64,000 bases of DNA from Endozoicomonas sp. Mp262 (GCF_025643335.1 NZ_CP092489.1:4226501-4290500), one strand, 5' to 3'; numbered from the stretch's first letter, positions 7,628 to 16,860 are shown. Numbers and translations: made by a program. The notes: generated from the sequence alone by a model not told the origin.

Positions 7628-9205
7628 TCAGTACAGTGTCCAGTGTTTTTTTCTAATGCCGGCAATATGTCGGCGAAGATCCGCTTCTAATGGACGGTCT
7701 TCATCAACAAATGCAAAATCGGCCATGATTCTTTCATGCTGCTTCAACAAGTCAGAATGAATACGGTCATGCTCCAGCTCCCCTGCACGCAACCGAAGCT
7801 CAAGTGCCTGATGGACGGCCAGTAAAGAAGCGGCCGCCACCTGTTCTGTTAATTCCAGCACTCTCAGACAGTCTCTGGCCGATATGGTGCCCATACTCAC
7901 CTTATCCTGATTGTGGCACTCTGTTGAGCGAGAAAACACGCTCACTGGCATGGTATTTTTCAATGCTTCAGCGGTCCAGGCCGAGATGCCTATCTGTACT
8001 GCCTTAAAGCCATGGTTAATGGATGCCCGCTCCCCTGTGGCTCCTGAAAGATTGGCAGGCAACCCATTATTAAATTTGGTATCCATCAACTGCGCCATTT
8101 GCCGGTCCATCAAGTCAGCCAGGTTGGCCACCGCATTTTTCATGGAGTCCATGGCAAACCCGATATGTCCACCATAGAAATGCCCTCCGTGCAGGACATG
8201 CTCACCCTCGCCGTCAATGATTGGATTATCATTGGCGCTATTCAGCTCATTTTCAATAAAGCTTCTGAGCCAGGGCAGACTATCCTGCAACACCCCGATA
8301 ATATGGGGTGCACACCGGATGGAATAACGGTCTTGCAGTCGGCTGGAGTTACGGGGTGCTGCTTTATGTTCCAGATCCCGGCGTATCCAGGAAGCAATTT
8401 CAATCTGTCCCGGATGGGGTTTTACCGCAAACAGCCGCTCATCGAAATGATTGGCATTACCCTTCATGGTGAGGGTCACCAAAGACGTGATTCTTGCACA
8501 GAGCCTGGCCAGGTATTCAGCCCTGTCATAAGCTTCACAGGCCAGCGCAGTCATAACCGCAGTGCCATTCATCAAGGCCAGCCCCTCTTTTGGCCTCAGT
8601 GTTAACGGTGTAATACCCAGCGTTTGATAAACCTCTGCCGTTTGACGAATATTGCCTTGATAATACACATCCCGTTCACCCACCAGCATGGCGCCAATAT
8701 AGGATAAGGGGGTAAGGTCACCGCTGGCTCCCACCGAACCCTCTTCAGGGATTACGGGTAGAATACCAAGATTCATCAGTTCAACCATGCGCACCAGCAA
8801 TTCCTCACTGACACCGGATACCCCCTGACAAAGGGAGTTCAGGCGAGTGGCCATCACGGCCCTGGACTGGCTTTCATCAAGGTATCGCCCCAGACCGCAG
8901 CCATGAAAACGGGTTAGGTGAAGTGGCAACTCATTGACCAATGCCTGGGGAACCCCGCGGGTACAGGAGTCACCATATCCGGTGGTCACGCCATAGATAA
9001 CCCCATCCTCTGCAAGCAGCCGGTCGAGGAATTCTGATCCTTTCCTTATTTTTTCACGAAACCGGGAAGACTCATTTAACAGTAATGTCTTTTCTCCCGA
9101 GGCTACACTATTGATATTTTCAATAGTTAGTCTTTTTTCCCCAAGAATCACAATATCCAAACAGCCGCCTGTTTCAGTTGGATGAAGGTATCCAGTCATT
9201 CGCAC
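7628..9205 (-). CDS. MIO-type aromatic amino acid ammonia-lyase (HAL/TAL family)
   Basis: A 525-residue member of the histidine/tyrosine ammonia-lyase family. The Ala-Ser-Gly that forms the MIO electrophile is at residues 160-162 (GSVGASGDLTPL). The catalytic tyrosine loop is GVTTGYGDS (72-80). At the substrate-selecting pair before GCGLG the residues are Phe100-His101, which is neither the Ser-His usual in HAL nor the His-Leu of known bacterial TALs (family rule from memory). Its place in the ape cluster suggests it supplies an aryl acid starter, for example from tyrosine. The GTG at 9205 and the ATG at 9199 are both possible starts, and family homology begins about 20 residues in. It is separated from apeJ by 450 bases. 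Confidence 0.87.
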   Translation of the reverse strand: MRMTGYLHPTETGGCLDIVILGEKRLTIENINSVASGEKTLLLNESSRFREKIRKGSEFLDRLLAEDGVIYGVTTGYGDSCTRGVPQALVNELPLHLTRFHGCGLGRYLDESQSRAVMATRLNSLCQGVSGVSEELLVRMVELMNLGILPVIPEEGSVGASGDLTPLSYIGAMLVGERDVYYQGNIRQTAEVYQTLGITPLTLRPKEGLALMNGTAVMTALACEAYDRAEYLARLCARITSLVTLTMKGNANHFDERLFAVKPHPGQIEIASWIRRDLEHKAAPRNSSRLQDRYSIRCAPHIIGVLQDSLPWLRSFIENELNSANDNPIIDGEGEHVLHGGHFYGGHIGFAMDSMKNAVANLADLMDRQMAQLMDTKFNNGLPANLSGATGERASINHGFKAVQIGISAWTAEALKNTMPVSVFSRSTECHNQDKVSMGTISARDCLRVLELTEQVAAASLLAVHQALELRLRAGELEHDRIHSDLLKQHERIMADFAFVDEDRPLEADLRRHIAGIRKKHWTLY

Positions 9206-9655
9206 ACTCTATCCATTTTTACTTCAAGCAGCCCGGATTGAAGAAGGTCCGGTTTCTACAAAACATACTGCCAGTTAATTTCATTATTTGGTTTATATAG
9301 CTAAACTAATAATCTTTAATTGTGTCCAAGCATTGTTTTACTCATGCGATAGCGTATAAAAAACCATTCACGCCATATCATTGTCTCACCCTGCCTTTTT
9401 ACGACAATGATGGTATACCCATATAGCAACGCGGAATCCCACAGTATTTTATTTAACCAAGGCACTATCCAATGCCAAAACAGCCAAGAATTACATATAA
9501 AGCAGCAAAGCCAGTGGGTTAAAACGCAAGGATGGTCAGCTAAACCAAAACTCGTTTGAAAACCGGATATTCCTGACTTGTGCATTAAGCGAAGCGATTA
9601 CTAAAGCGCGCCCATCACAGCTCTATCAAATTGCGGTTCTCTAACTGGGCGCGGT
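9206..9655. other. 450-base gap between apeJ and the ammonia-lyase
   Basis: No supported gene. Minus- and plus-strand frames of up to 89 codons exist but have no ribosome site or recognisable motif, and they look like degraded sequence. The stretch breaks an otherwise tightly packed operon. It probably holds the leader of the lyase gene, and one end carries the hairpin listed at 9600-9660. Confidence 0.5.
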
Positions 9656-9660
9656 TTAGT
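9600..9660 (-). repeat. 15-bp inverted repeat over the apeJ stop codon
   Basis: The arms are 9600-9614 and 9646-9660 (ACTAAAGCGCGCCCA and its near-exact complement, 14 of 15), with a 31-base loop. The apeJ stop codon (9656-9658) lies in one arm. In minus-strand RNA this would form a GC-rich hairpin right after translation ends. There is no U-tract, so it may be an mRNA-stabilising or Rho-linked structure rather than an intrinsic terminator. Confidence 0.55.
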
Positions 9661-11332
9661 GCTTCTTCCAGAAATCAAAAAAGTTAAACCATTCCAGTGG
9701 CGATCGCCGGCAGGCCTCTTCCAGGGTATGTGCATAATCCTGTACCACTGCCTGTAGCCTTTGCAGCCGCTCTTTACGTGGCAGCCTGAGTGAATCCGCA
9801 AAAGGGGCAATTACCAGCGAGAAGCGACTATTACCACTACGGGTGCAAGACAGGGTAAACACAGGAGCCTTTAACAGGGAAGCCAATATAAAGGGGCCTC
9901 GGGGAAACCGGGCTTTCTCCCCAAGAAAGTCCGCTTCAATACAAGCGTCTTTATCCCCTTCCGGCAAACGATCGGCAGCAATAGCAACAATTTCACCCTG
10001 CTCAATCATTTCACTCAGCATCATTGAAGTATCCGGCCCAATTTCACTCACCTGGATCAGCCGGACAGCCACATCAGGGTTAATCTCGCCGAGCAACTTA
10101 TTAAACATGGGAGCATGATGGGTATGCACCAGCACATTAACCCTCAGTTTCGGCCCGGTTTTTTTAAACTGGGTCAATGCCCGACATAACTCAACATTGC
10201 CATGGTGAGACACCAGCATCACCACACCTTGTCCCTGAGACAGCTTTTCATCCAATTCAGCTTGCCCTTCAATATCCAGCTGACTTAAGGGTATCTTGCC
10301 CAGCCAAGAGCCAAAACGCTCCGCAAGGGAGTGCCCAAAAGAGAGAAAATGCTGAAAGGATAAACGCCAGTCAGGACGCCTTGCAAAAGCCTCCGGGTAA
10401 ACCCTGTAGAGTCTTTCCAGATACTCTGTAGATGCCTTGCGGGCTGTCCGTCCAGTGAGAAAAAAGTACAGCATCACCGGCCATAGCATCATACCAAACG
10501 CCTTGTGTCCTAATAAGCGATAAGTTCCCAAAAGAAAACGGATACCCAACTCGGAACCCCGCTCCTGGATATGAGACCAGTGTCGGGAGTCTCCCTTTGT
10601 GATATTTCGTTTTAACAGGGCTGGCAGCCGCCTTAACATACCAAAGCACAGACGGGCATGCAGTAGACTGATACGAACATTGTCTTTGAACGCATCAAAA
10701 TGTGACAACCCATCCTCCGGGTATAGGATGCTCACCGGCACTGGCCTGACTTTTATTCCAGCCCAGTGCAGTCTGACTACGATTTCAATATCAAAATCCA
10801 TCCGGCGGGTTAGATCCACCGTCCTGATCAAACCACAGGTACTGTCCAATGGATAAACCCTGAATCCCACCATTGCATCATGAATATCCCGGGACAGGGT
10901 TTCAATCCAAACCCAGAAGCGGGTAATCATTCGACCATAAAGTCTGGATTTCGGGGCACTGTTATCATACTCCGGCAGACCACTTATTAGCGCATGGGGG
11001 TGACTCTCTGCCTCAGCCAGCAAGGCAGGCAAGGCACCACAATCATGCTGGCCATCGGCATCCACTTGCACCGCATGACTAAAACCCGCCTCCTGCGCTC
11101 TCATTAAGCCTTCCATCACCGCTGCCCCTTTGCCCTGATTCCAGGAAAGTCGGTAAAGGCTTAAATAATCCTTTCCTGCTACCAGGGATTCCAGTATTTC
11201 TCTGGTCTCTGGCGCACTGCCATCGTCCACCAGGATGCAATGCAATTGATGATTATGCAGTGACTGAATCACCTGTGGGAGCTGCCGGTGGTGGTTGTAG
11301 ACCGGAATAATTGCACAGGGATTAAAGCTCAT
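9656..11332 (-). CDS. apeJ: glycosyltransferase-acyltransferase fusion ApeJ
   Basis: A 558-residue two-domain protein. Residues about 1-240 are a GT2 family transferase: AIIPVYNHH, then LVDDGSAP, then QVDADGQHD as the metal-binding DxD. Residues about 290-550 resemble LpxL/HtrB lysophospholipid acyltransferases, with VMLVSHHGNVELCRAL carrying the H-x4-E catalytic motif and an RLPEGDK segment. This fusion is characteristic of aryl polyene clusters and probably builds the sugar/lipid anchor to which the polyene is attached. The gene overlaps apeI by 4 bases. A hairpin spans its stop codon. Confidence 0.88.
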   Translation of the reverse strand: MSFNPCAIIPVYNHHRQLPQVIQSLHNHQLHCILVDDGSAPETREILESLVAGKDYLSLYRLSWNQGKGAAVMEGLMRAQEAGFSHAVQVDADGQHDCGALPALLAEAESHPHALISGLPEYDNSAPKSRLYGRMITRFWVWIETLSRDIHDAMVGFRVYPLDSTCGLIRTVDLTRRMDFDIEIVVRLHWAGIKVRPVPVSILYPEDGLSHFDAFKDNVRISLLHARLCFGMLRRLPALLKRNITKGDSRHWSHIQERGSELGIRFLLGTYRLLGHKAFGMMLWPVMLYFFLTGRTARKASTEYLERLYRVYPEAFARRPDWRLSFQHFLSFGHSLAERFGSWLGKIPLSQLDIEGQAELDEKLSQGQGVVMLVSHHGNVELCRALTQFKKTGPKLRVNVLVHTHHAPMFNKLLGEINPDVAVRLIQVSEIGPDTSMMLSEMIEQGEIVAIAADRLPEGDKDACIEADFLGEKARFPRGPFILASLLKAPVFTLSCTRSGNSRFSLVIAPFADSLRLPRKERLQRLQAVVQDYAHTLEEACRRSPLEWFNFFDFWKKH

Positions 11333-11673
11333 TTCTGCCCCCGAAAAACGATCCGGCCAGAGGACATTCTTTTTTCATCACACTGGTAACTGAACTGGAG
11401 CTTACCATTAGCCTTTAGCTCCAGGGTCAACACCAAGTCCATGCCTGGCAAAATCAAATTTTGAAACTTAACCACTTCAAGCTTTTGAATGGTCTCAGGG
11501 GTTCCCAAATACTCACAGGCAAAATGGATGGCCCAATGGGTCTGTACCACACCGGGCAGTACCGGATTACCGGGAAAGTGACCTTTAAAATAGGCCAGTC
11601 CAGCAGGAATGGACAGCTGCATCACCACCCTGTCATCCTGCTTTTCGACACTTCTAATAACGGGTTTATGCAT
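11329..11673 (-). CDS. apeI: hotdog dehydratase ApeI (FabZ-like)
   Basis: The start is set at 11673, which overlaps the apeH stop by 8 bases. The upstream 39 codons of the longer frame lie wholly inside apeH and show no FabZ-like sequence. The 114-residue product has the FabZ core FKGHFPGNPVLPGVVQTHWA with the catalytic His. ApeI is the second half of the ApeI/ApeP dehydratase pair that removes water from the beta-hydroxyacyl-ACP to give each new double bond. It overlaps apeJ by 4 bases. Confidence 0.88.
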   Translation of the reverse strand: MHKPVIRSVEKQDDRVVMQLSIPAGLAYFKGHFPGNPVLPGVVQTHWAIHFACEYLGTPETIQKLEVVKFQNLILPGMDLVLTLELKANGKLQFSYQCDEKRMSSGRIVFRGQK

Positions 11674-13120
11674 GCTGTTTTTCCACATTATCAAACAGGG
11701 TGGCCAACGCTTTACGCACGACTTTTCCCTGGCTGTTAACTGGCAGGCACTTTGGAAAACGCCACTTCCTGGGTAAGGTGACCGCTTCAAGATACTGACC
11801 CAAAACAGTCTTTAACTGCCTGGATAAGGCCAGTTTTCCCTGCTTCTGAAGAAAGTCCCTGCCATGATCGGTTAAAATCACCACAGCGCCCAACTGCCGT
11901 CTGTCTCGCTCTAACACCACCATTTCAGCAGATGCCACCAGCGGAGAGGTTTTCAGGTACTTGGCTATTTCTGTTAATGAGACCCGCTTGCCCTCAATTT
12001 TGACGATCAGATCTGCCCGGCCATGGAGCAAAAACCGGTTTTCATCCAGCAAAGAGGCCCGATCACCCATCACAAAACCTGCCGCCGGATCTTCCAGCCA
12101 AGGGCTATACACTTTTAGCCGGTCATTGCTGAGTATGGCGGTAACACCGTCAATGGGCGTCCAGGCATTCACATGTTGGCCATCCTTATTAAAATCCGGA
12201 TTTTGCTGACGCCAGGCCACCCCGCCGGTCTCAGTACTACCCAACACCTCAACAGGATAATGACCAAAACATTGATGGACCTGTATGGCATGACCAGAGG
12301 CCAGCGGCGCACCTGATGAAAAAATAGTGGAGACCTGTTGTTGTATGACCTTCCAGTCCAGTTCCATCGGTAATCGACCCAGCTGGGCTGGCGAAGCAAC
12401 AATAGCCACTTCAGGATAGTGCCTTATGGCCTTAAGCAGCTGTTCCGGATACTCAAACTGCCGTGTATCAATTATTCGCCCGGTTAATAAGGGCCACAAC
12501 AAGCGAAATAACACACCATAGATATGCTGATGGGAAACACAAGAAAGGATGACTGAAGACCCAAGCAGGCTTCCCCACCGACTTTCCAAAGCAAGAATTT
12601 CGGCTTCCAGTTGATGCAGGGATTTTGTCACCGGTCTGGCATGGCCGCTGGAACCGGAAGTAAAGAAGACCAACTCTGACTGTTCAGTCTTCGGAAGGAA
12701 CCCATTCAGGCAAGCACCCTTTGCTTCACTATTCCCGAACCCTAGAACAAAGCCCTCAAAGCCCTCTCCCTCACCATCCGTCAGCAGTGCCTGGCTATAT
12801 TCACTGATTTCCTTTAGCGTTCCCGGTTTATCATTGGGTGGTAGTAGCACCCGCCTGCCAGCCATAATCAAAGCCAGCAGTCCGGTAAGGAATTGCCCTG
12901 AATCCCGGCAAGCCAGCACCCAATTTGTATGACCTGTACTCTGTATTTTCGAAGTCAGTTTATGGATGCTATGAATTAGATCGGTCCGGGAATAAACCCT
13001 TTCGCCATCCGCTAAAATTATTTTTTCCGATCCTTCCCTGCCCTCGACAGCCTTTACAAGGAATTGATGGATGGTTTGCCTGATAGAATCGCAGCCCATT
13101 GTTAAATCTTCAGCACCCAC
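11666..13120 (-). CDS. apeH: AMP-dependent acyl/aryl ligase ApeH
   Basis: A 484-residue adenylate-forming enzyme. The P-loop-like A3 motif is LVFFTSGSSGHARPVTKSL. VLGSTETGG is the A5 region, and LLHGRADLIVKIEGKRVSLTEI is the A7-A8 hinge. The end (LPRKWRFPKCLPVNSQGKVVRKAL) carries the C-terminal catalytic Lys. It is expected to activate the aryl starter acid with ATP and load it onto an ACP. The N-terminus overlaps apeG by 19 bases and the C-terminus overlaps apeI. Confidence 0.88.
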   Translation of the reverse strand: MGAEDLTMGCDSIRQTIHQFLVKAVEGREGSEKIILADGERVYSRTDLIHSIHKLTSKIQSTGHTNWVLACRDSGQFLTGLLALIMAGRRVLLPPNDKPGTLKEISEYSQALLTDGEGEGFEGFVLGFGNSEAKGACLNGFLPKTEQSELVFFTSGSSGHARPVTKSLHQLEAEILALESRWGSLLGSSVILSCVSHQHIYGVLFRLLWPLLTGRIIDTRQFEYPEQLLKAIRHYPEVAIVASPAQLGRLPMELDWKVIQQQVSTIFSSGAPLASGHAIQVHQCFGHYPVEVLGSTETGGVAWRQQNPDFNKDGQHVNAWTPIDGVTAILSNDRLKVYSPWLEDPAAGFVMGDRASLLDENRFLLHGRADLIVKIEGKRVSLTEIAKYLKTSPLVASAEMVVLERDRRQLGAVVILTDHGRDFLQKQGKLALSRQLKTVLGQYLEAVTLPRKWRFPKCLPVNSQGKVVRKALATLFDNVEKQHA

Positions 13121-13701
13121 TTTCTATAGATCCATTCCAGTCCGAATAACAAACCCATCAAAATATAAGACAGAAAACCATTATAAAGCGCCCACAGTGA
13201 CTGGTCGTCACTCATTGCCGTGTAAAAAGCCACCAGTCCATTTAGCAAAAAAAACAGGCACCAGACTATTGTGACCTTGCGGGTATACCGCACTCCTTGC
13301 TCTGGCAAGTCGCCCTCCATCAGTCGGGCAAAACACTCAATCATGCTGGGAGGCTTTATAATCGTCCAGCCAAAGGCCAGCAGTCCCGCCAAACTTACCA
13401 AACAAGGGTAAAACAACAAGGCACGGCTGCTATTAAATCCAAGTGTCGCCAGCGATAACAGTAATCCACCTGCTGCACCTGCCATAACCATGGGCTTTAA
13501 ACACTGTAACTGCGCCCTTTGGGCATTGCTTTCCTTAAGGATCAACGCCAGCCTGATACCAAACAGCAGCAGTACAACCAGAGCCAGCGTCTTGATTGAA
13601 AACCATTTCAGCCCGAAAAAAACAACCACCGGATAACAGACCAATGCCGCCAACAAAATGACTTGCAGGATTCTTCCAGTTAATCTGTTAATACTGCTCA
13701 A
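13102..13701 (-). CDS. apeG: integral membrane protein ApeG
   Basis: A 199-residue, strongly hydrophobic protein with five to six predicted helices: about 11-27, 34-50, 72-89, 92-109, 143-162 and 168-188. It has no enzyme motif. A small membrane protein of unknown role lies at this place, between the ACP genes and the AMP-ligase, in aryl polyene clusters. It overlaps apeF by 4 bases. Identity rests on context and general character. Confidence 0.75.
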   Translation of the reverse strand: MSSINRLTGRILQVILLAALVCYPVVVFFGLKWFSIKTLALVVLLLFGIRLALILKESNAQRAQLQCLKPMVMAGAAGGLLLSLATLGFNSSRALLFYPCLVSLAGLLAFGWTIIKPPSMIECFARLMEGDLPEQGVRYTRKVTIVWCLFFLLNGLVAFYTAMSDDQSLWALYNGFLSYILMGLLFGLEWIYRKWVLKI

Positions 13702-13949
13702 GCGGCTTCCAGTAAGCTGTATGTGGCATCTACAACATCTGCAACCGTTCTTACGGCCTTAAATTCTTCCGGCTTGATTTTTTTGCCTGTCAATCCTTGC
13801 AGGGCAACCACCAGATCCACGGCATCAATACTATCCAGGTCAAGATCCTGATACAGTCTGGCATCAGGAGTGATCGCCCCAGGCTCAACTTCAAAATTAT
13901 CCACCAGAATCTCTTTCAGGGCGGCCAGAATATCGTTTTTAGTCATCAT
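13698..13949 (-). CDS. apeF: acyl carrier protein ApeF
   Basis: An 83-residue acidic ACP with the phosphopantetheine site DLDLDSIDAVDLVVAL, the Ser lying in the DSID motif. It is the second of two adjacent ACPs. In the studied pathway one of the pair carries the growing polyene while the other may serve starter loading, and sequence alone does not tell which is which here. A 20-base gap follows apeE and the gene overlaps apeG. Confidence 0.9.
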   Translation of the reverse strand: MMTKNDILAALKEILVDNFEVEPGAITPDARLYQDLDLDSIDAVDLVVALQGLTGKKIKPEEFKAVRTVADVVDATYSLLEAA

Positions 13950-13969
13950 GATTCATTCCTCCCTGTTAA

Positions 13970-14230
13970 TCAGGCTGCCGCCTTAACAAATTCAGCCAGG
14001 CTATTGATAGAGGCAAAATGTTTTTTATTATCCCTGGAGTTAGCATCCAGCTTGACCTGATACTTCTTTTTAATGGCCACACCCAGTTCCAGGGCATCAA
14101 TGGAGTCCAGTCCCAAACCATCAACAAACAGAGGCTCATCATCAACAATATCTGTCGGTGTCACATCTTCCAGATCCAGGGACGTAATAATCAGTTCTTT
14201 CAGTTCCTGCTTTAAAGTTTCCATTGTCAA
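13970..14230 (-). CDS. apeE: acyl carrier protein ApeE
   Basis: An 86-residue ACP with the modification site VDGLGLDSIDALELGV (Ser in DSID). It is more basic towards its C-terminus (IKKKYQVKLDANSRDNKKHF) than ApeF, in line with the two ACPs doing different jobs. It overlaps apeD by 4 bases and precedes apeF. Confidence 0.9.
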   Translation of the reverse strand: MTMETLKQELKELIITSLDLEDVTPTDIVDDEPLFVDGLGLDSIDALELGVAIKKKYQVKLDANSRDNKKHFASINSLAEFVKAAA

Positions 14231-15033
14231 AGGGTTTCCTTATTAAATTGCGATTCAAGAAATCGGGTTAACCGGCGCGAGCCAATGGCTGATACCATAT
14301 GGTGTTGCTGCCATTGCTCCGTATCAAGCTGCTCACCAACATGCAAGCTAAAGACAAAAGGACGTTCAGGCACTTGATACCATTTATGGGATTTCGATAG
14401 CGTCGCCGGGGCACAATCAAGGTGTATCAGCCGTATTGGACACTTTGCCTGTAAAGCAACCCGGGCCACCCCACGCTGAAACCTGGGCGGCTTACCCGGT
14501 GTGGTCCGGGTACCCTCGGGAAAAATAATCAAGTTCCTACCCTGCTCAAGACTGGCACAGCAACGCTGTATTAAAACAGCCGGGTCTGATGAGTTACTGA
14601 TATAGCCGGCAGCAGAAACAACCCCCTTGAGAAAAGGGTTATGCCAAAGCCCTTCTTTTACGACACAATCCACCTGTGGTAAATACGCCATGATGACCAC
14701 CACATCAATGAGTGTCGGGTGGTTAGCAATAATTAACGAGCCTTTCTCATGGGTAAGCAGCTCAATGTTTTCCAGCCGGAGTTTCATAATCCCCAACCAC
14801 TGCATCATTTTCAAAAAAGCCCGGAAATGAACGCTGATAACGCGTTGCATAAACTGTCGTCTTTTCTGTCCACAGGGAGTCAATAGTAAAATCAGTGGGA
14901 AAATCAAAAATGCCAGATCCAGGGATCCCAGGCCAAAAACCAAAAAACTGAATGCCGTTGCCAGGGTTCTCCAGCAGCGCTTCAGCCAACCATCCGGTTG
15001 AGCCTGTTGTGCCGGTAAAGATAAAAAAGCCAT
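14227..15033 (-). CDS. apeD: PlsC-type 1-acylglycerol-3-phosphate acyltransferase-like protein ApeD
   Basis: A 268-residue acyltransferase with an N-terminal hydrophobic anchor (about 20-52), the NHPTLID motif (H-x4-D catalytic pair) and FPEGTRTTPG, the glycerol-phosphate-binding block of the PlsC family. In aryl polyene clusters it is thought to take part in building the lipid part of the arylpolyene lipid at the inner membrane. It begins 5 bases after apeC and overlaps apeE. Confidence 0.86.
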   Translation of the reverse strand: MAFLSLPAQQAQPDGWLKRCWRTLATAFSFLVFGLGSLDLAFLIFPLILLLTPCGQKRRQFMQRVISVHFRAFLKMMQWLGIMKLRLENIELLTHEKGSLIIANHPTLIDVVVIMAYLPQVDCVVKEGLWHNPFLKGVVSAAGYISNSSDPAVLIQRCCASLEQGRNLIIFPEGTRTTPGKPPRFQRGVARVALQAKCPIRLIHLDCAPATLSKSHKWYQVPERPFVFSLHVGEQLDTEQWQQHHMVSAIGSRRLTRFLESQFNKETL

Positions 15034-15038
15034 TAAAT

Positions 15039-15764
15039 TTATTTAAACTGCAGAAGGCACTGTTTGCTTTCTCCAGTGATTACTCCAGACTGTTCAGTTA
15101 GCAAAGTGCGAACCAGGGTGGTTAGCTGAATATAGGTAGACTCTGCTTCAGAAAGACTGCCTATCCCTGAGGATATCTGCAACTGAAGCTGTGGTTCACT
15201 TCCCTGACTCAAAATCATTGCCAGTACCACCGGGTAGTCTTCTGCCAGTGCAAATGCCTGGTATACCTCGGGCATCTGATCCTCAAAAAAAACCAGTAAT
15301 ACACGCTCTTGTCCACTATTTAGTTGAGCGTATGCTTCTGTAAGGCCGGCAATAACCGTGTCAGCGCCTGCTGCAATGGCCGTGGACGGCTGCCGGTTAT
15401 CGGTGTATATGGAAAATAATCCGGACGAGGCATTGTGCACAGACAGGCTAAAGTCAGTGGGAGAGGCATCTTCTCCAGAGCAGATATCCTGCAGTATTGT
15501 TGCCATTCGGCTGACCTCACCACGGCGGGAGGCAAAAATGGCTGGAATGGATACCACACCCTCAGCGCAACAACCTGCCACATCCAGAGTCATTTTACTG
15601 ATCATACTGAGCCGCCTTCGCTGGCGTGGCTTCAACCATAAAAACTCAGGGGCAGCTGTTAAATCCGGCTGCCGCACACCTGTTATCAATGCCTGCCACT
15701 GCCGTTTTTCCCTAATATCGGGAACCCAGCCTTCCCAGCGTTCAACGCCCACCGTCAATTTCAT
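15039..15764 (-). CDS. apeC: ketosynthase-like chain-length factor ApeC
   Basis: A 241-residue protein resembling only the N-terminal half of a ketosynthase (Ketoacyl-synt_2 type). It has FSLSVHNASSGLFSI where a normal KS has its Cys nucleophile block, so no active-site Cys is present. This is the size and character of ApeC, which pairs with ApeO as a chain-length factor. It starts 19 bases after the methyltransferase and is followed 5 bases later by apeD. Confidence 0.82.
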   Translation of the reverse strand: MKLTVGVERWEGWVPDIREKRQWQALITGVRQPDLTAAPEFLWLKPRQRRRLSMISKMTLDVAGCCAEGVVSIPAIFASRRGEVSRMATILQDICSGEDASPTDFSLSVHNASSGLFSIYTDNRQPSTAIAAGADTVIAGLTEAYAQLNSGQERVLLVFFEDQMPEVYQAFALAEDYPVVLAMILSQGSEPQLQLQISSGIGSLSEAESTYIQLTTLVRTLLTEQSGVITGESKQCLLQFK

Positions 15765-15783
15765 ATTAATAGTGTCTTTAAGG

Positions 15784-16860
15784 TCAGTCTTGGGCCAGCC
15801 TGCATTTCAACAGGCTATGGCAAAATCCAATATCATCCCGCTGTTGCTCAATAACCAGTCCCGCCTGCTTTATCAGAGTTCTTAACTCTCCAGCGCTATA
15901 CATCCGGCTATTGCCATTGGCCAATGCGGTAAAATACAGTGAAGTGGCATTTAAGCTATAGGCCGCCGCTTCGTATTGCTGGCGACCCCAGAGAGTCTCC
16001 ATAATGAAGAGCCGGGATGTCTTATACATAGCTTTGGCAGCACGACGCAGAATACTGACAATCTGCTCGGCAGAAAAGCAGTCAAGAAACTGGCTCATCC
16101 AAATAACATCTGCCTGACCCGGCCATTCAGCCTGCTCATCCAGCATATTAATGCCGTAGCAGGTAATGCGGTCTGAATAACCCGCCTGATGGATATTCTG
16201 GCCTGCTATTTCCAGCTGGTTAGGTAAATCCAGCAAAGTAATGCGGACATCTTTATTATACTCAGCACAGGCCAACGACCATTTACCGGTATTCCCGCCA
16301 ATATCAAACAGTGTTGCAGGTTGGGTAGCAAAGACCTCCTTCAGGGCTTCAGGAAAAGCACCGTCCGAATAATAATGATCAAAGTCATACCAGCTTTTTC
16401 GTGCTTTTTCCGGCAAAACCGTTAATCCCTGATAGAGGTTTTCCCAATCACCAAACACTTTCAATCCAGCCGGCCTACCCTCTCTAATGGCTTCTTCCAG
16501 ATAAAACATCGCTTGATAGCAAACATCATGGGTAAAGGCCATATTGATACGGGTCATTTCATCATTCAGCAGAAAATAGCCCACTTTAGTAAGGGTATAT
16601 TTTTGGTCTTTCAAACAAACCAGACCCGCACTGAGTCCCATGGATAGCAGCACATCAATGCCATACTCCGAAAAACCTGTTTTCCGGGCTATGGTCTGCA
16701 CATCCATACCCTCTGAATCAGCTGAGCTGACCTGCTTTAAAATACCCAGTTCACAGAGCAGTCTGGCTGCTTGAAACATAATGGGCGCATAAGCAATTTT
16801 CTGAGCTTCAGAGATGGCATCAACCGCAGACATCTCCTTTTCCTGGTCATACCAATTCAA
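15784..16860 (-). CDS. SAM-dependent methyltransferase, first gene of the aryl polyene operon
   Basis: A 358-residue class I methyltransferase with an N-terminal winged-helix/dimerisation part (residues about 10-100) and a SAM-binding core that begins with LFDIGGNTGKWSL. DLPNQLE follows as motif II-like and MLDEQAEWPGQADVIWMSQFLDCF as the motif IV region. Many aryl polyenes carry a methylated aryl head, and a methyltransferase begins many clusters. The frame opens with a TTG; an ATG nine codons in (at 16833) is preceded almost directly by AAGGAG, too close for a normal ribosome site, so the start is uncertain. A 220-base spacer separates it from the divergent hydrolase gene and probably holds both promoters. 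Confidence 0.82.
   Translation of the reverse strand: MNWYDQEKEMSAVDAISEAQKIAYAPIMFQAARLLCELGILKQVSSADSEGMDVQTIARKTGFSEYGIDVLLSMGLSAGLVCLKDQKYTLTKVGYFLLNDEMTRINMAFTHDVCYQAMFYLEEAIREGRPAGLKVFGDWENLYQGLTVLPEKARKSWYDFDHYYSDGAFPEALKEVFATQPATLFDIGGNTGKWSLACAEYNKDVRITLLDLPNQLEIAGQNIHQAGYSDRITCYGINMLDEQAEWPGQADVIWMSQFLDCFSAEQIVSILRRAAKAMYKTSRLFIMETLWGRQQYEAAAYSLNATSLYFTALANGNSRMYSAGELRTLIKQAGLVIEQQRDDIGFCHSLLKCRLAQD

Noticed and set aside
9316-9585. 89-codon minus-strand frame between apeJ and the ammonia-lyase
   Set aside because: Trp- and Cys-rich translation without ribosome site or family features, typical of random reading of non-coding DNA.
1-16860. Reading the cluster as a fatty-acid or type II polyketide cluster of another kind
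   Set aside because: The combination of two ACPs, a truncated KS-like ApeC, a GT-acyltransferase fusion, an ammonia-lyase, LolA, an MMPL exporter and a DUF3261 lipoprotein in this order is specific to aryl polyene clusters.
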